From NCBI GenBank assembly GCA_963793625.1, contig CAWCAT010000050.1, positions 124,001 to 188,000 of the forward strand: DNA of 64,000 nucleotides, read 5' to 3'. The translations under genes and the position numbers were made by a program. This document shows positions 1 to 7,721 of the stretch, piece after piece; position 1 is the first letter of the stretch, and each line of letters starts with the position of its first letter. This DNA comes from G963668605 sp963793625 (GTDB lineage: Bacteria > Acidobacteriota > Terriglobia > Bryobacterales > Bryobacteraceae). The notes under the pieces are model-generated. The model ran no database searches. It saw only the letters and a list, made by a program, of their open reading frames with translations, and was not told the DNA's origin.

Positions 1-2472
1 GGTAAGTTCGAGAGCGGGTTTAATCGCAGTGAATTCGATGTTACCGACCTGCTTGTTAAGGGACGGCCCAACGCACTGGCACTGCGCGTTTACCGGCGTT
101 TCAAAGGATTCGAATTCGACACCAATGATGACTGGGCGCTCTCTGGCATTTACAGGGATGTCGCGCTGATCGCAATCCCCGACACACACATCGCCGACCT
201 CACGGTCGTGTCGCTGGTGGATCGCGATCTATCGAACGCGAAAGTGAACTGCCGCGTTGCAGTGGGCCGCTACACGCCATCTGGTAGCTCCGCGACAACA
301 CTTACCGCTACGCTACTCGGTCCTGATAGCGCGGTCGTCGCAACACTCACGCGCGCGGTCGAGCCAGGTAAGACGCAAGAGCTGAGCTTCGATGTGAAGA
401 GTCCCGCGCTTTGGAATGCAGAGTCGCCGAAGCTTCATGAAGTGCGTTTGGAAATGAAGGTCGAAGGAAAAGTCGTGCACGCCATCAGCCGCCGGATTGG
501 CGTGCGCCAGGTCAGCATTGAACGCGGCATTTTAATGCTGAATTATCAGCCGATAAAGATCCGGGGCGTTAACCACCATGATCTGCACCCCGATGTTGGC
601 CGCTCCATGAGGGATGAGCATTACCGCCAGGACATCGAACTGATGAAGCAGGCCAACATCAACGCTGTGCGGACCTCGCACTATCCACCGGATCCGATGT
701 TTCTCGATCTCTGCGATCGCTACGGCCTGTACGTGATCGACGAAGTGCCCTTCGGTGGTGGCGACAAAAATCTCAGCGATCCGTCGTATCTCGATGTGCT
801 GCTTGCGCGCGCTGATGCGACAGTGCAGCGCGACAAGAACCATCCTTCGGTCATCATCTGGAGTATCGGTAATGAGAATCCAGTTACGCCGATCGTTATC
901 AAGACTGTCGAAAAGGTGAAGCAGTTAGATCCGACGCGTCCCAAATTGCTGCCGGGTCCGAGAGGCAAAGGGTCTGAGCTCATCCCGGACGTTCTGGATA
1001 TCCTGGCACCGCACTATCCGTACGCGGAACCGGTCGAAGGGCGCGGGCGGACATCGTTCAGCGAACACGCGAAATCGACGACGGACAATCGGCCAGTCCT
1101 CGCAACAGAATTCTGTCATTCCCTGAACGGCGCATTCGAAGGCCTCAGCCGTATGTGGGACGTGATCGAGAAGAACGATCGCCTGGCGGGCGGCTGCATC
1201 TGGCACTTTCAGGATCAGGGCGTGAGGCGTAAGTTGATTATTGACAGTAATGGCGCGAGCGGCAGTGATGGTATCGTCTATGCGGATCGGTTCCCGCAGA
1301 CTGACTATTGGCTTACACGCCAGGTCTACTCTCCGATCGTAATCACGCCATCGCGTGTCACGGTGAAACCGGGCAAGCAGAACATCATGCTCCCCGTACT
1401 CAATCGTTATGACTTCACAAACTTGAGCCAGACTAAGGGGCAATGGCAGCACCTCCGCGATGGCAAACGGCTTGCGATGGGCACGCTGTCGGCTTCGGTT
1501 CCTGCGCATGGGAAGGGGCAGTTTCAGATCGCTCTTGATGTGCCACCCGACTCAGGCACACACGACCATTTGCTGCGACTGGAGTTTGTTGACGCGGCTG
1601 GCCGGAAAATCTATGAGCGTTCCGTTCAGCTCGTTCAGGAAAACGGCAAGGTGGATTTCGCCAGCCGCTTAACGGATCTGAAGGCGCCGGCGCAGTTCTC
1701 GGCAGCGGAGTTTATGAAAGGCGCCATCGTGCGCGTGGGCCGCAGACCTGAAGATGCTGAAGCGCGGAACTACGAAAAGTCCGAAACAAAGTTCTGGCAA
1801 ACGCCGCTTCTGACCAAGGCCAGGCTGCTTGAAGATAAAGCTGAAAAGCGCGCCGACGGGGCGGTAGTACTGCATCAGAAGCTCGAGTATTCCACTTCGG
1901 ATGCGGGCCGTGAAAAGCAGTCCATCCTTGCCGAGATCAATATGACGACTTCGCCGCGAGGCTGGGTCGACGTCGATTACGAACTTACGCCACGCAATGC
2001 CAGTGGGGTCTTTCTCGAACTTGGACTCGCTTTCCGCATGCCGGCCGGCGCGGATAATCTGACGTGGCTGGGAGATGGTCCTTACAATTCGTATCCTGGT
2101 CAGACCGAAGCCGCGCAACGAGGCATTTACCGTATCGCACCGGGTCCATTGAGAGACCCATTCTCACGTTACTTCGAGGGCAATCGGGCCAACGTCGATC
2201 TTGCCGCAGTAACGGATGCGAAGGGGCAGGGCATTGGACTCCTGCTGGATTCCGCAACCATTTCACTCGAGAAGAGTGCGTCTGGAGTAGTGCTCACGCA
2301 CCTGCTGAGAGTTTCGGGCAAGGGCAACAAGACCGGCGGAATGCTGACTTTGTTCCCCGTGAATGCCGAGGAGATTAAGAGCGTCAAAGGTACATTCCGT
2401 ATCGTGCCGCTGCAATCCGGACAGTGGCCTGCACTCTTCCAGCAGGTTCTGGGAGCGAAGTGGCGATTATAA
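1..2472 (+). CDS. Glycoside hydrolase family 2 protein (beta-galactosidase-like), 5' truncated
   Basis: The frame is open from the first base, so the N-terminus lies outside the window. The first residues already belong to the GH2 sugar-binding domain (DVTDLLVKGRPNALALRVYR, then SGIYRDV). They are followed by the immunoglobulin-like domain and a TIM barrel with RGVNHHDLHPDVGRSM, NAVRTSHYPPDP and DEVPF. The acid/base Glu is in WSIGNEN (codon near 874) and the nucleophile is probably the Glu of ATEFCHS (codon near 1108). A C-terminal LacZ-type beta-sandwich follows. The family hydrolyses terminal beta-galactosides or related beta-glycosides; the exact sugar cannot be told. Export cannot be judged without the N-terminus. 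The next gene starts 13 bases after the stop. Confidence 0.93.
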   Translation, partial: GKFESGFNRSEFDVTDLLVKGRPNALALRVYRRFKGFEFDTNDDWALSGIYRDVALIAIPDTHIADLTVVSLVDRDLSNAKVNCRVAVGRYTPSGSSATTLTATLLGPDSAVVATLTRAVEPGKTQELSFDVKSPALWNAESPKLHEVRLEMKVEGKVVHAISRRIGVRQVSIERGILMLNYQPIKIRGVNHHDLHPDVGRSMRDEHYRQDIELMKQANINAVRTSHYPPDPMFLDLCDRYGLYVIDEVPFGGGDKNLSDPSYLDVLLARADATVQRDKNHPSVIIWSIGNENPVTPIVIKTVEKVKQLDPTRPKLLPGPRGKGSELIPDVLDILAPHYPYAEPVEGRGRTSFSEHAKSTTDNRPVLATEFCHSLNGAFEGLSRMWDVIEKNDRLAGGCIWHFQDQGVRRKLIIDSNGASGSDGIVYADRFPQTDYWLTRQVYSPIVITPSRVTVKPGKQNIMLPVLNRYDFTNLSQTKGQWQHLRDGKRLAMGTLSASVPAHGKGQFQIALDVPPDSGTHDHLLRLEFVDAAGRKIYERSVQLVQENGKVDFASRLTDLKAPAQFSAAEFMKGAIVRVGRRPEDAEARNYEKSETKFWQTPLLTKARLLEDKAEKRADGAVVLHQKLEYSTSDAGREKQSILAEINMTTSPRGWVDVDYELTPRNASGVFLELGLAFRMPAGADNLTWLGDGPYNSYPGQTEAAQRGIYRIAPGPLRDPFSRYFEGNRANVDLAAVTDAKGQGIGLLLDSATISLEKSASGVVLTHLLRVSGKGNKTGGMLTLFPVNAEEIKSVKGTFRIVPLQSGQWPALFQQVLGAKWRL

Positions 2473-2484
2473 TCAAGGCTTGAG

Positions 2485-3467
2485 ATGCGGGTGTTTGCAG
2501 TATCTCTGTTCTCTGTGCTGCTGGTGCACTCGGCGGCTGCAGAAGACGTACGCTTTTTCCGCATTCACCACCACGGGCCGGGCCTTCGGCCCTGCAGTCA
2601 TTCAGCAATACACGCCGTCAGGAGTAGCGCTGAACCGATTGCTCGACCCCGCGTTGGCCGGCGATGCACTCGTGATCTGGGGCACAGGGCTGGGCCAGCA
2701 TCCCCTGGACGATGTGACCGCCTACATCGGCGGGCTGCCGGTAAAGCCATTCTATGCTGGCCCGGCTCCGGGTTTGCCAGGAGTCGATCAGATCAATTTA
2801 TTCCTTCCGCCAGGCGTCGCTGCCCGATGTTTCCTGCCTTTTGTAGTTCGCATCGCCGGCAAGGATAGTCCCGTTTACACGCTATCGACTGGGGAAGCTC
2901 GTGGTATGCCGTGTCCGGCAGAAATCGGGCTCGGTCCTGCTGGTCTTGAGACGCTTGATCAGGGCGGAATGGTTCATCTCACAGTGCTGAACCTGCTCTC
3001 CAAGCCGGATCGAAGTAGCCAGTTTGTCGAATCCTGGGTGGGTGAATACGACAGTGCCCTACTCAGTGTGCTGGTGAACCACGACGCAACCCCGCCAGTG
3101 CCATTGGGCTGTTCGCGTAGCAATTACAGCTACAGCCGCTCTAACCCTCGGCTCGCAACGATACGCCTTCCAGTGGAGTTTTATGGGCTGCGTCGTTTTC
3201 CAGAGCGGATCATCCTTCACATTGCCGGGAAACATTTTCAACGGGCAGACGGATGTTCGCGAACTCAATTGCCGTTTGCTCGGAGCCACCGGGACGGGGC
3301 ACATCTTTCGACCCGACCTTGACTGGGCGTTGGGACTGCCGAGTAGTCAATCCGCATCGTGGCGGATCTCAGCCACGAGCACCATCGGCGGAAGTTGGTC
3401 CAGTCCGGTCGGGGCACTGCTGATCCGCACAACCGAGTTTGCCGACACTATGCTACCGGTAGGTTAG
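2485..3467 (+). pseudogene. TIGR03437-type secreted protein, broken by two frameshifts
   Basis: A signal peptide (MRVFAVSLFSVLLVHSAAAE) starts at 2485 in one frame. The body resumes in the next frame near 2550 (YAFSAFTTTGRAFGPAV) with hallmarks of the Solibacter C-terminal domain: VIWGTGLG, a GGLPVKPFYAG stretch and PGVDQINLFLP. Near 3110-3125 the plausible protein shifts again to a third frame (FTLPGNIFNGQTDVRELNC...) and ends at 3467. Its domain resembles that of the convergent neighbour at 3471-5033, with only 3 bases between the stops. Function unknown; secreted. The first frameshift is near a T-run. The second is inferred only from how protein-like each frame reads. Confidence 0.6.
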
Positions 3468-3470
3468 TCG

Positions 3471-5033
3471 CTATTGATAGACCGCCACGATTCTGGTTGT
3501 GCGCTGCGCCTGAAAATATGCTCCGTCCACTCCGTCGGCGCGAAAGCGCGATTTATCGAGTCGCGTCATGGTTCCGATCTCTAACGTGCCTGTTCTGGTC
3601 GTGCTCGCCGGGAGTGCCAGCAGAACGTCGGCGGGGACGACCAAACTTCCGGCTGCCACACGGGCCATGCAGGTAAACACGCCACGCTGGCCGGCATCGC
3701 TGGCAGCCCCGCGAATCACGGCGAACTCTCGCTCGTCATCTCCACCACTCCACGTGATTTCGATTCCGGCGGAGCGTTGTATGGCGACGCTTGTACTGAT
3801 GTTCGTCCACCTGATGCCCTGGGGCACCTGCTGCAACACTTGGAACGAATTCACATCATTCCCAGGCCTTCCGCCGATCACGCCATAGCTGCCCGGCTCC
3901 ACAAAAATTCCAATTGAGCCTGAATAGCCGCCCCAGGATTGCCTCCCAATCTGGGTGCTTCCCGCGGGACCATTGAGCCCTATCGCGAACCCCGCATTCA
4001 GGTACGCAGGCTGATTCGGAGGTGCGGGCTCAAGCGCGTCAGGATTGTTTGGGTCCGGCGCAAATGACACCGCCGTGCAGGTTCCCAACGCAGTCGCTGC
4101 GCCGCCCAGTCCGCGCGACGCGAGTAGAGCATCGAAAGTCTCGCGCCGGAATTCCGCGCGCGCCTGATCGATTGCGCTTGCGCTTCCGGCATTCACAATG
4201 CGCGTCATCGTGATCAGCCCGAGTTGCGATCTTCCGTTGCGTGCTGCAGCATCGACATCCTGGGCGGCAATGCTGGTTGGATCAGAGCAGGTATCGGTGC
4301 TCGAAGTGATGGCCATCGAGGTGAAGTTGCTGATTCCTCCTGCGGCTTTCACTACCACCGGGACATAGCAGCCATCAACATCTTCGGGCACTTCGAAACT
4401 GATTTGGTCCAGTCCCGGAAACTCCGCGGACCGGCCTTGGTACAGGATCTCCGCTGGTGTGCCTCCGACCAGCACCTCGACCTTCACGTTCAGGTTTCCC
4501 ACTGGCGGCCGCGCTGCATCGCTTCCGCTGATCGGGCCCAAACCCGTGCCCCAGATCACCGCAACCTCGCCTGGATGCGCTGCTTTGTTCAGCGCGTTTG
4601 TTGTCGCATCCTGATTCTGAATAATCCCCGGTCCGATGCCACTCTGATCGCGTGAGAATATTCCAAACGCTGTGGCCATCACGCGGATGGGCACCGGATT
4701 ACTCCTGTGGTTGTTGTAAGTGATGGTGAGGCTTCCGTCGCCTACGGGCGCGCTCGAAGGCAGTATCGCGCTCACCTGCGTGTTGGACGCGTAGAGCATG
4801 AGCGCATCCACGTTGCGTGCGCCTACTGTGACACGGATCGACGTGTTCCCGAGTTGCGTAGGTAGCGGCAGATTGCCGGCCTGCACACCTCGATCCGGTC
4901 CGACCCCAATTCCAAACAGCACAAAGATGGAGCCCTGTGCGACGCCCTTCCGATAATTCGCGGCGTTCACCGCGTCACCTTTTGCAGCAGCACACAGGGC
5001 GATGCACGCGAAGGACAACCGCGCGATCGTCAT
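3471..5033 (-). CDS. Secreted protein with TIGR03437 (Solibacter C-terminal type) domain
   Basis: About 520 aa. I chose the ATG at 5033 because it gives a signal peptide (MTIARLSFACIALCAAAKGDA); the longer frame upstream overlaps the divergent gene and lacks one. Residues ~25-250 hold the domain signature: FGIGVGPDRG, ASNTQVSAILPSSAPVGDG, VIWGTGLGP, then EFPGLDQISFEVPEDVDGCYVPVVV. The C-terminal ~270 residues are Gly/Ser/Thr rich and unassigned, with a few isolated Cys. The family is expanded in Solibacter-like acidobacteria and has no known biochemical role; these proteins are thought to be exported. Divergent from the LamG gene and convergent with a broken paralogue. Confidence 0.82.
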   Translation of the reverse strand: MTIARLSFACIALCAAAKGDAVNAANYRKGVAQGSIFVLFGIGVGPDRGVQAGNLPLPTQLGNTSIRVTVGARNVDALMLYASNTQVSAILPSSAPVGDGSLTITYNNHRSNPVPIRVMATAFGIFSRDQSGIGPGIIQNQDATTNALNKAAHPGEVAVIWGTGLGPISGSDAARPPVGNLNVKVEVLVGGTPAEILYQGRSAEFPGLDQISFEVPEDVDGCYVPVVVKAAGGISNFTSMAITSSTDTCSDPTSIAAQDVDAAARNGRSQLGLITMTRIVNAGSASAIDQARAEFRRETFDALLASRGLGGAATALGTCTAVSFAPDPNNPDALEPAPPNQPAYLNAGFAIGLNGPAGSTQIGRQSWGGYSGSIGIFVEPGSYGVIGGRPGNDVNSFQVLQQVPQGIRWTNISTSVAIQRSAGIEITWSGGDDEREFAVIRGAASDAGQRGVFTCMARVAAGSLVVPADVLLALPASTTRTGTLEIGTMTRLDKSRFRADGVDGAYFQAQRTTRIVAVYQ

Positions 5034-5064
5034 AATCCATTTTCTCGCCTGGTGGGGTAAATTG

Positions 5065-5769
5065 GTGAACGTGCCATTTAAGAGGACTCTTCTTGCGGCC
5101 TCTCTCTTGATCCCTTTCTGTGCAGCAGGACAGCCTGCTGAACTCTGGAAGTTTGAGAACCTCGACAAAATCGGCGGACATACGACCACCATCCTCGGCC
5201 ATCCGCGCGTGATCGAAACGCCGGCGGGGAAGGCGATCGAGTTTAACGGGATCGACGATGCGATCTTCGTCAAGACCCATCCGCTCGCGGGCGCGAAAAC
5301 ATTCACGTGGGAAGTTGAGTTCCGGCCCGATCGCGGCGGGTCTCCCGAGCAGCGCTTTTTTCATCTCCAGGAGCAAGACCCGAAAACCGGACTGGATACG
5401 ACAACGCGCCTGCTTTTCGAAACGCGCCTTATCGGTGATCGCTGGTGCCTGGACAGCTTTGCGAATTCGCCCACGGGCTCGAAGCCGCTGATTGACCGGC
5501 AGCGTTTGCACTCGCTGGGCGAGTGGCACCACATCGCAATGGTTTACGACGGCAAGGAATTCCGGCACTACGTCGATGGAGTTCTGCAAGGCGCCGCAGC
5601 GGTGCACTTGACGCCACAGGGAGCGGGGCGCTCATCGATGGGCGTGCGAATCAATCTGGTTGATTATTTTAGAGGAGCGATTCGCATGGCCCGCATGACT
5701 CGCCGTGCGCTTGCACCCGAGGAGTTCCGCACGGGTCTAAATCTTGCTGTGCCGAAAGCACGTGACTAG
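5065..5769 (+). CDS. LamG/concanavalin-like jellyroll domain protein, secreted
   Basis: About 234 aa. The start is taken as GTG 5065, which follows a GGTGGGG ribosome-binding site and begins a signal peptide (PFKRTLLAASLLIPFCAAG); GTG 5071 is an alternative. The mature part has the LamG_3 pattern: an N-terminal strand ending WKFENL, GKAIEFNGIDDAIFV, WEVEFRPD, a central WHHIAMVYDGKEFRHYVDG motif and a C-terminal RGAIRMARMTRRALAPEEF. This fold usually binds carbohydrates or proteins; the ligand is not evident. The 3' end overlaps tag (convergent) by 33 bases. Confidence 0.8.
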   Translation: MNVPFKRTLLAASLLIPFCAAGQPAELWKFENLDKIGGHTTTILGHPRVIETPAGKAIEFNGIDDAIFVKTHPLAGAKTFTWEVEFRPDRGGSPEQRFFHLQEQDPKTGLDTTTRLLFETRLIGDRWCLDSFANSPTGSKPLIDRQRLHSLGEWHHIAMVYDGKEFRHYVDGVLQGAAAVHLTPQGAGRSSMGVRINLVDYFRGAIRMARMTRRALAPEEFRTGLNLAVPKARD

Positions 5770-6306
5770 GTGATCGTTCACCATGCCGGTGGCCTGCATG
5801 AAGGCATAGCAGATTGTGGGACCCACAAACCGAAATCCGCGCTTAAGCAAATCCTTGCTCATCGCGTCTGATTCCGGAGTGCGCGCGGGAACCTGTTTCA
5901 TATCGCTCCAGGTGTTGCGAATCGGTTTTCCATTCACAAACTGCCATATGTAGCGATCGAAAGTTCCAAACTCTTTCTGAACGAGTAACACGGCTTTGGC
6001 GCTGCTCACGGCGGACTCGATCTTCAAACGGTTGCGCACGATTCCCGAATCTGCCAGCAACTCCGTGATCCGCTTCTCGTCGTAACGCGCGATTGAAGCG
6101 GGATCGAAATTCTCGAAAGCGGCGCGGTAGTTTGCGCGCTTGTTCAGGATTGTCGACCAGCTCAAGCCGGCCTGCGCGCCCTCAAGAATCAGGAGCTCGA
6201 AAAGTGCGCGATCATCATGCAACGGCACGCCCCACTCCGAGTCGTGGTATTCGATCATCGCTTCAGTCGTAGCCCAGACACAACGTACTTTGTTTTGTTT
6301 CGTCAT
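5737..6306 (-). CDS. tag: DNA-3-methyladenine glycosylase I
   Basis: 189 aa, the usual length for Tag. It excises 3-methyladenine from alkylated DNA in the first step of base-excision repair. Visible hallmarks are RCVWATT with the zinc-ligand Cys9, YHDSEWGVPLHDD with His21, the LFELLILEGAQAGLSWSTIL substrate-pocket segment, FVGPTICYAFMQATGMVNDH and the final His/Cys pair in NDHLVTCFRH, matching the HhH-like Tag zinc snap. Its start overlaps the stop of the upstream TesA-like gene (TGA/ATG within four bases), so the two are probably co-transcribed and translationally coupled. Confidence 0.96.
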   Translation of the reverse strand: MTKQNKVRCVWATTEAMIEYHDSEWGVPLHDDRALFELLILEGAQAGLSWSTILNKRANYRAAFENFDPASIARYDEKRITELLADSGIVRNRLKIESAVSSAKAVLLVQKEFGTFDRYIWQFVNGKPIRNTWSDMKQVPARTPESDAMSKDLLKRGFRFVGPTICYAFMQATGMVNDHLVTCFRHSKI

Positions 6307-6983
6307 TCATTCAGCAGCGGTTCCAGATGCTGCATTACGTTCTGCGCCACTCTTGCGTTGCCCTGTGCCGTTGGGTGCAGTGCATCGCCCTGCATCAGAT
6401 CCCGCTTTGTCGCGACACCTTCCAGGAAAAACGGAACGAGCGCCGTCTTCTTCTCGCGTGCCAGATCAATAAAAATGTTCTCAAAGGACTTGATGTATGA
6501 CGCGCCGTAGTTGCGTGGAAGCGTCATGCCGCACAGCAGCACTTGTGCTCCGGCGCCCTGGAACGCATCGATCATTTGTGCCAGGTTCGCCCGCGTTGCC
6601 GAGACCGGCAAACCGCGCAAACCGTCGTTAGCGCCAAGTTCCAGGATCACAACACGGGGCTTCAGCGCGATTGCAGAATCGACGCGCGACACGCCGCCAT
6701 CAGTTGTATCACCGCTGATGCCCTGATTCACTACGCGGTACTTCAAGCCTTTTCGGTCGAGGTCCTTTTGCAGGAAATCCGGAAAGCTCAGACCTGGATT
6801 CAGGCCGAACCCAGCCGTGAGGCTGTCACCGAAAGCCACGATCACCGGGCGTGAATCCTGCTCTCGAAGCGGTGGCGTCACTGACTCTTCGCGCGGCGTT
6901 TCGGCCGCAGTTTCGCGCGTGGAGTTTTGGGCGCAGCCGGACAACAGGACGAAAATCCAGAGGACTAAACAGCTTCGGGTCAT
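6303..6983 (-). CDS. TesA-like SGNH/GDSL arylesterase, lipoprotein
   Basis: 226 aa. The N-terminus is a lipoprotein signal (LVLWIFVLLSGC, lipid Cys ~17), so the enzyme should be anchored in the periplasm or outer membrane. SGNH blocks are visible: I GDSL-type (AFGDSLTAGFG), II Gly in NQGISGDTT, III Asn in LELGANDGL, V Asp/His in DALHPTAQG. The family hydrolyses short-chain esters and thioesters (E. coli TesA). It is divergent from the LolD/YbbP-type ABC genes, the same arrangement as tesA-ybbA-ybbP in enterobacteria. A TATGAT hexamer at 6992-6997 on this strand lies only 8 bases before the ATG, so the mRNA may be leaderless. Confidence 0.92.
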   Translation of the reverse strand: MTRSCLVLWIFVLLSGCAQNSTRETAAETPREESVTPPLREQDSRPVIVAFGDSLTAGFGLNPGLSFPDFLQKDLDRKGLKYRVVNQGISGDTTDGGVSRVDSAIALKPRVVILELGANDGLRGLPVSATRANLAQMIDAFQGAGAQVLLCGMTLPRNYGASYIKSFENIFIDLAREKKTALVPFFLEGVATKRDLMQGDALHPTAQGNARVAQNVMQHLEPLLNE

Positions 6984-7022
6984 CTACTGTCATCATAGAT
7001 TATAGGCAAGGCCCAACTTCTG

Positions 7023-7721
7023 ATGAACACTTCCATTCTTTCTTTGCGCGGCGTTACAAAATCGATCGAGACTGGCACGCATCGCGTGGATATCCTGCGC
7101 GGTATCGACCTGGAAGTCGCGCCCGGAGAATACGTTGCAGTCATGGGAGCCTCGGGTTCCGGCAAGTCGACTCTGCTCGGTTTGCTGGCTGGACTCGACG
7201 CGCCCACCGCTGGTTCGATCGAATTGGACGGCGAAGAAATTTCACGTCTTTCCGAGGATCAACTCGCAGATTTGCGCGGCCGCAAGATCGGCTTTGTCTT
7301 TCAGAGCTATCAGCTTATTCCGACGCTGACGGCCGAAGAGAACGTGACACTTCCAGCGGAGTTGGCTGGCGACAACGGCGCCGCAGCGAACAAACGCGCT
7401 AGATTTCTGCTGGACGCAGTAGGTCTCGGCGACAGACGCGATCATTATCCGGTGCAGCTTTCGGGAGGCGAGCAGCAGCGTGTCGCATTGGCGCGCGCAT
7501 TCATGCGCAAACCGCCGCTGCTATTGGCCGACGAGCCTACTGGAAATCTGGATTCTGCCAACGGACGTCAGGTACTCGAATTGCTACTCGCGCTGAATCG
7601 TCAGGAAGGCGCGACGCTGGTGCTCGTAACTCATGACCGCGAATTAGCCGATCACGCCACTCGCATCATCACCCTGAAAGACGGACTTGTCATTTCTGAC
7701 GAGCGGAACCAACCGGCATGA
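7023..7721 (+). CDS. ABC transporter ATP-binding protein, LolD/YbbA family
   Basis: 232 aa. Complete ABC ATPase: Walker A GASGSGKST (42-50), Q-loop in GFVFQSYQLIPTLTAEENV, signature LSGGEQQRVALARAF, Walker B LLADEPTGNLDS and switch His in LVTHDRELA. The size and the LIPTLTAEENV/GNLD features are those of the MacB/LolD/YbbA group that powers FtsX-type permeases rather than a pore-forming importer. Stop and next start overlap (ATGA), so it is coupled to the permease at 7718. It lies divergent from a TesA-like gene, as in the ybbA-ybbP locus. Cytoplasmic, membrane-associated. Confidence 0.95.
   Translation: MNTSILSLRGVTKSIETGTHRVDILRGIDLEVAPGEYVAVMGASGSGKSTLLGLLAGLDAPTAGSIELDGEEISRLSEDQLADLRGRKIGFVFQSYQLIPTLTAEENVTLPAELAGDNGAAANKRARFLLDAVGLGDRRDHYPVQLSGGEQQRVALARAFMRKPPLLLADEPTGNLDSANGRQVLELLLALNRQEGATLVLVTHDRELADHATRIITLKDGLVISDERNQPA

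Noticed and set aside
925..1509. 194-aa minus-strand frame inside the GH2 gene
   Set aside because: Shadow of the GH2 catalytic domain; Arg-rich composition without motifs.
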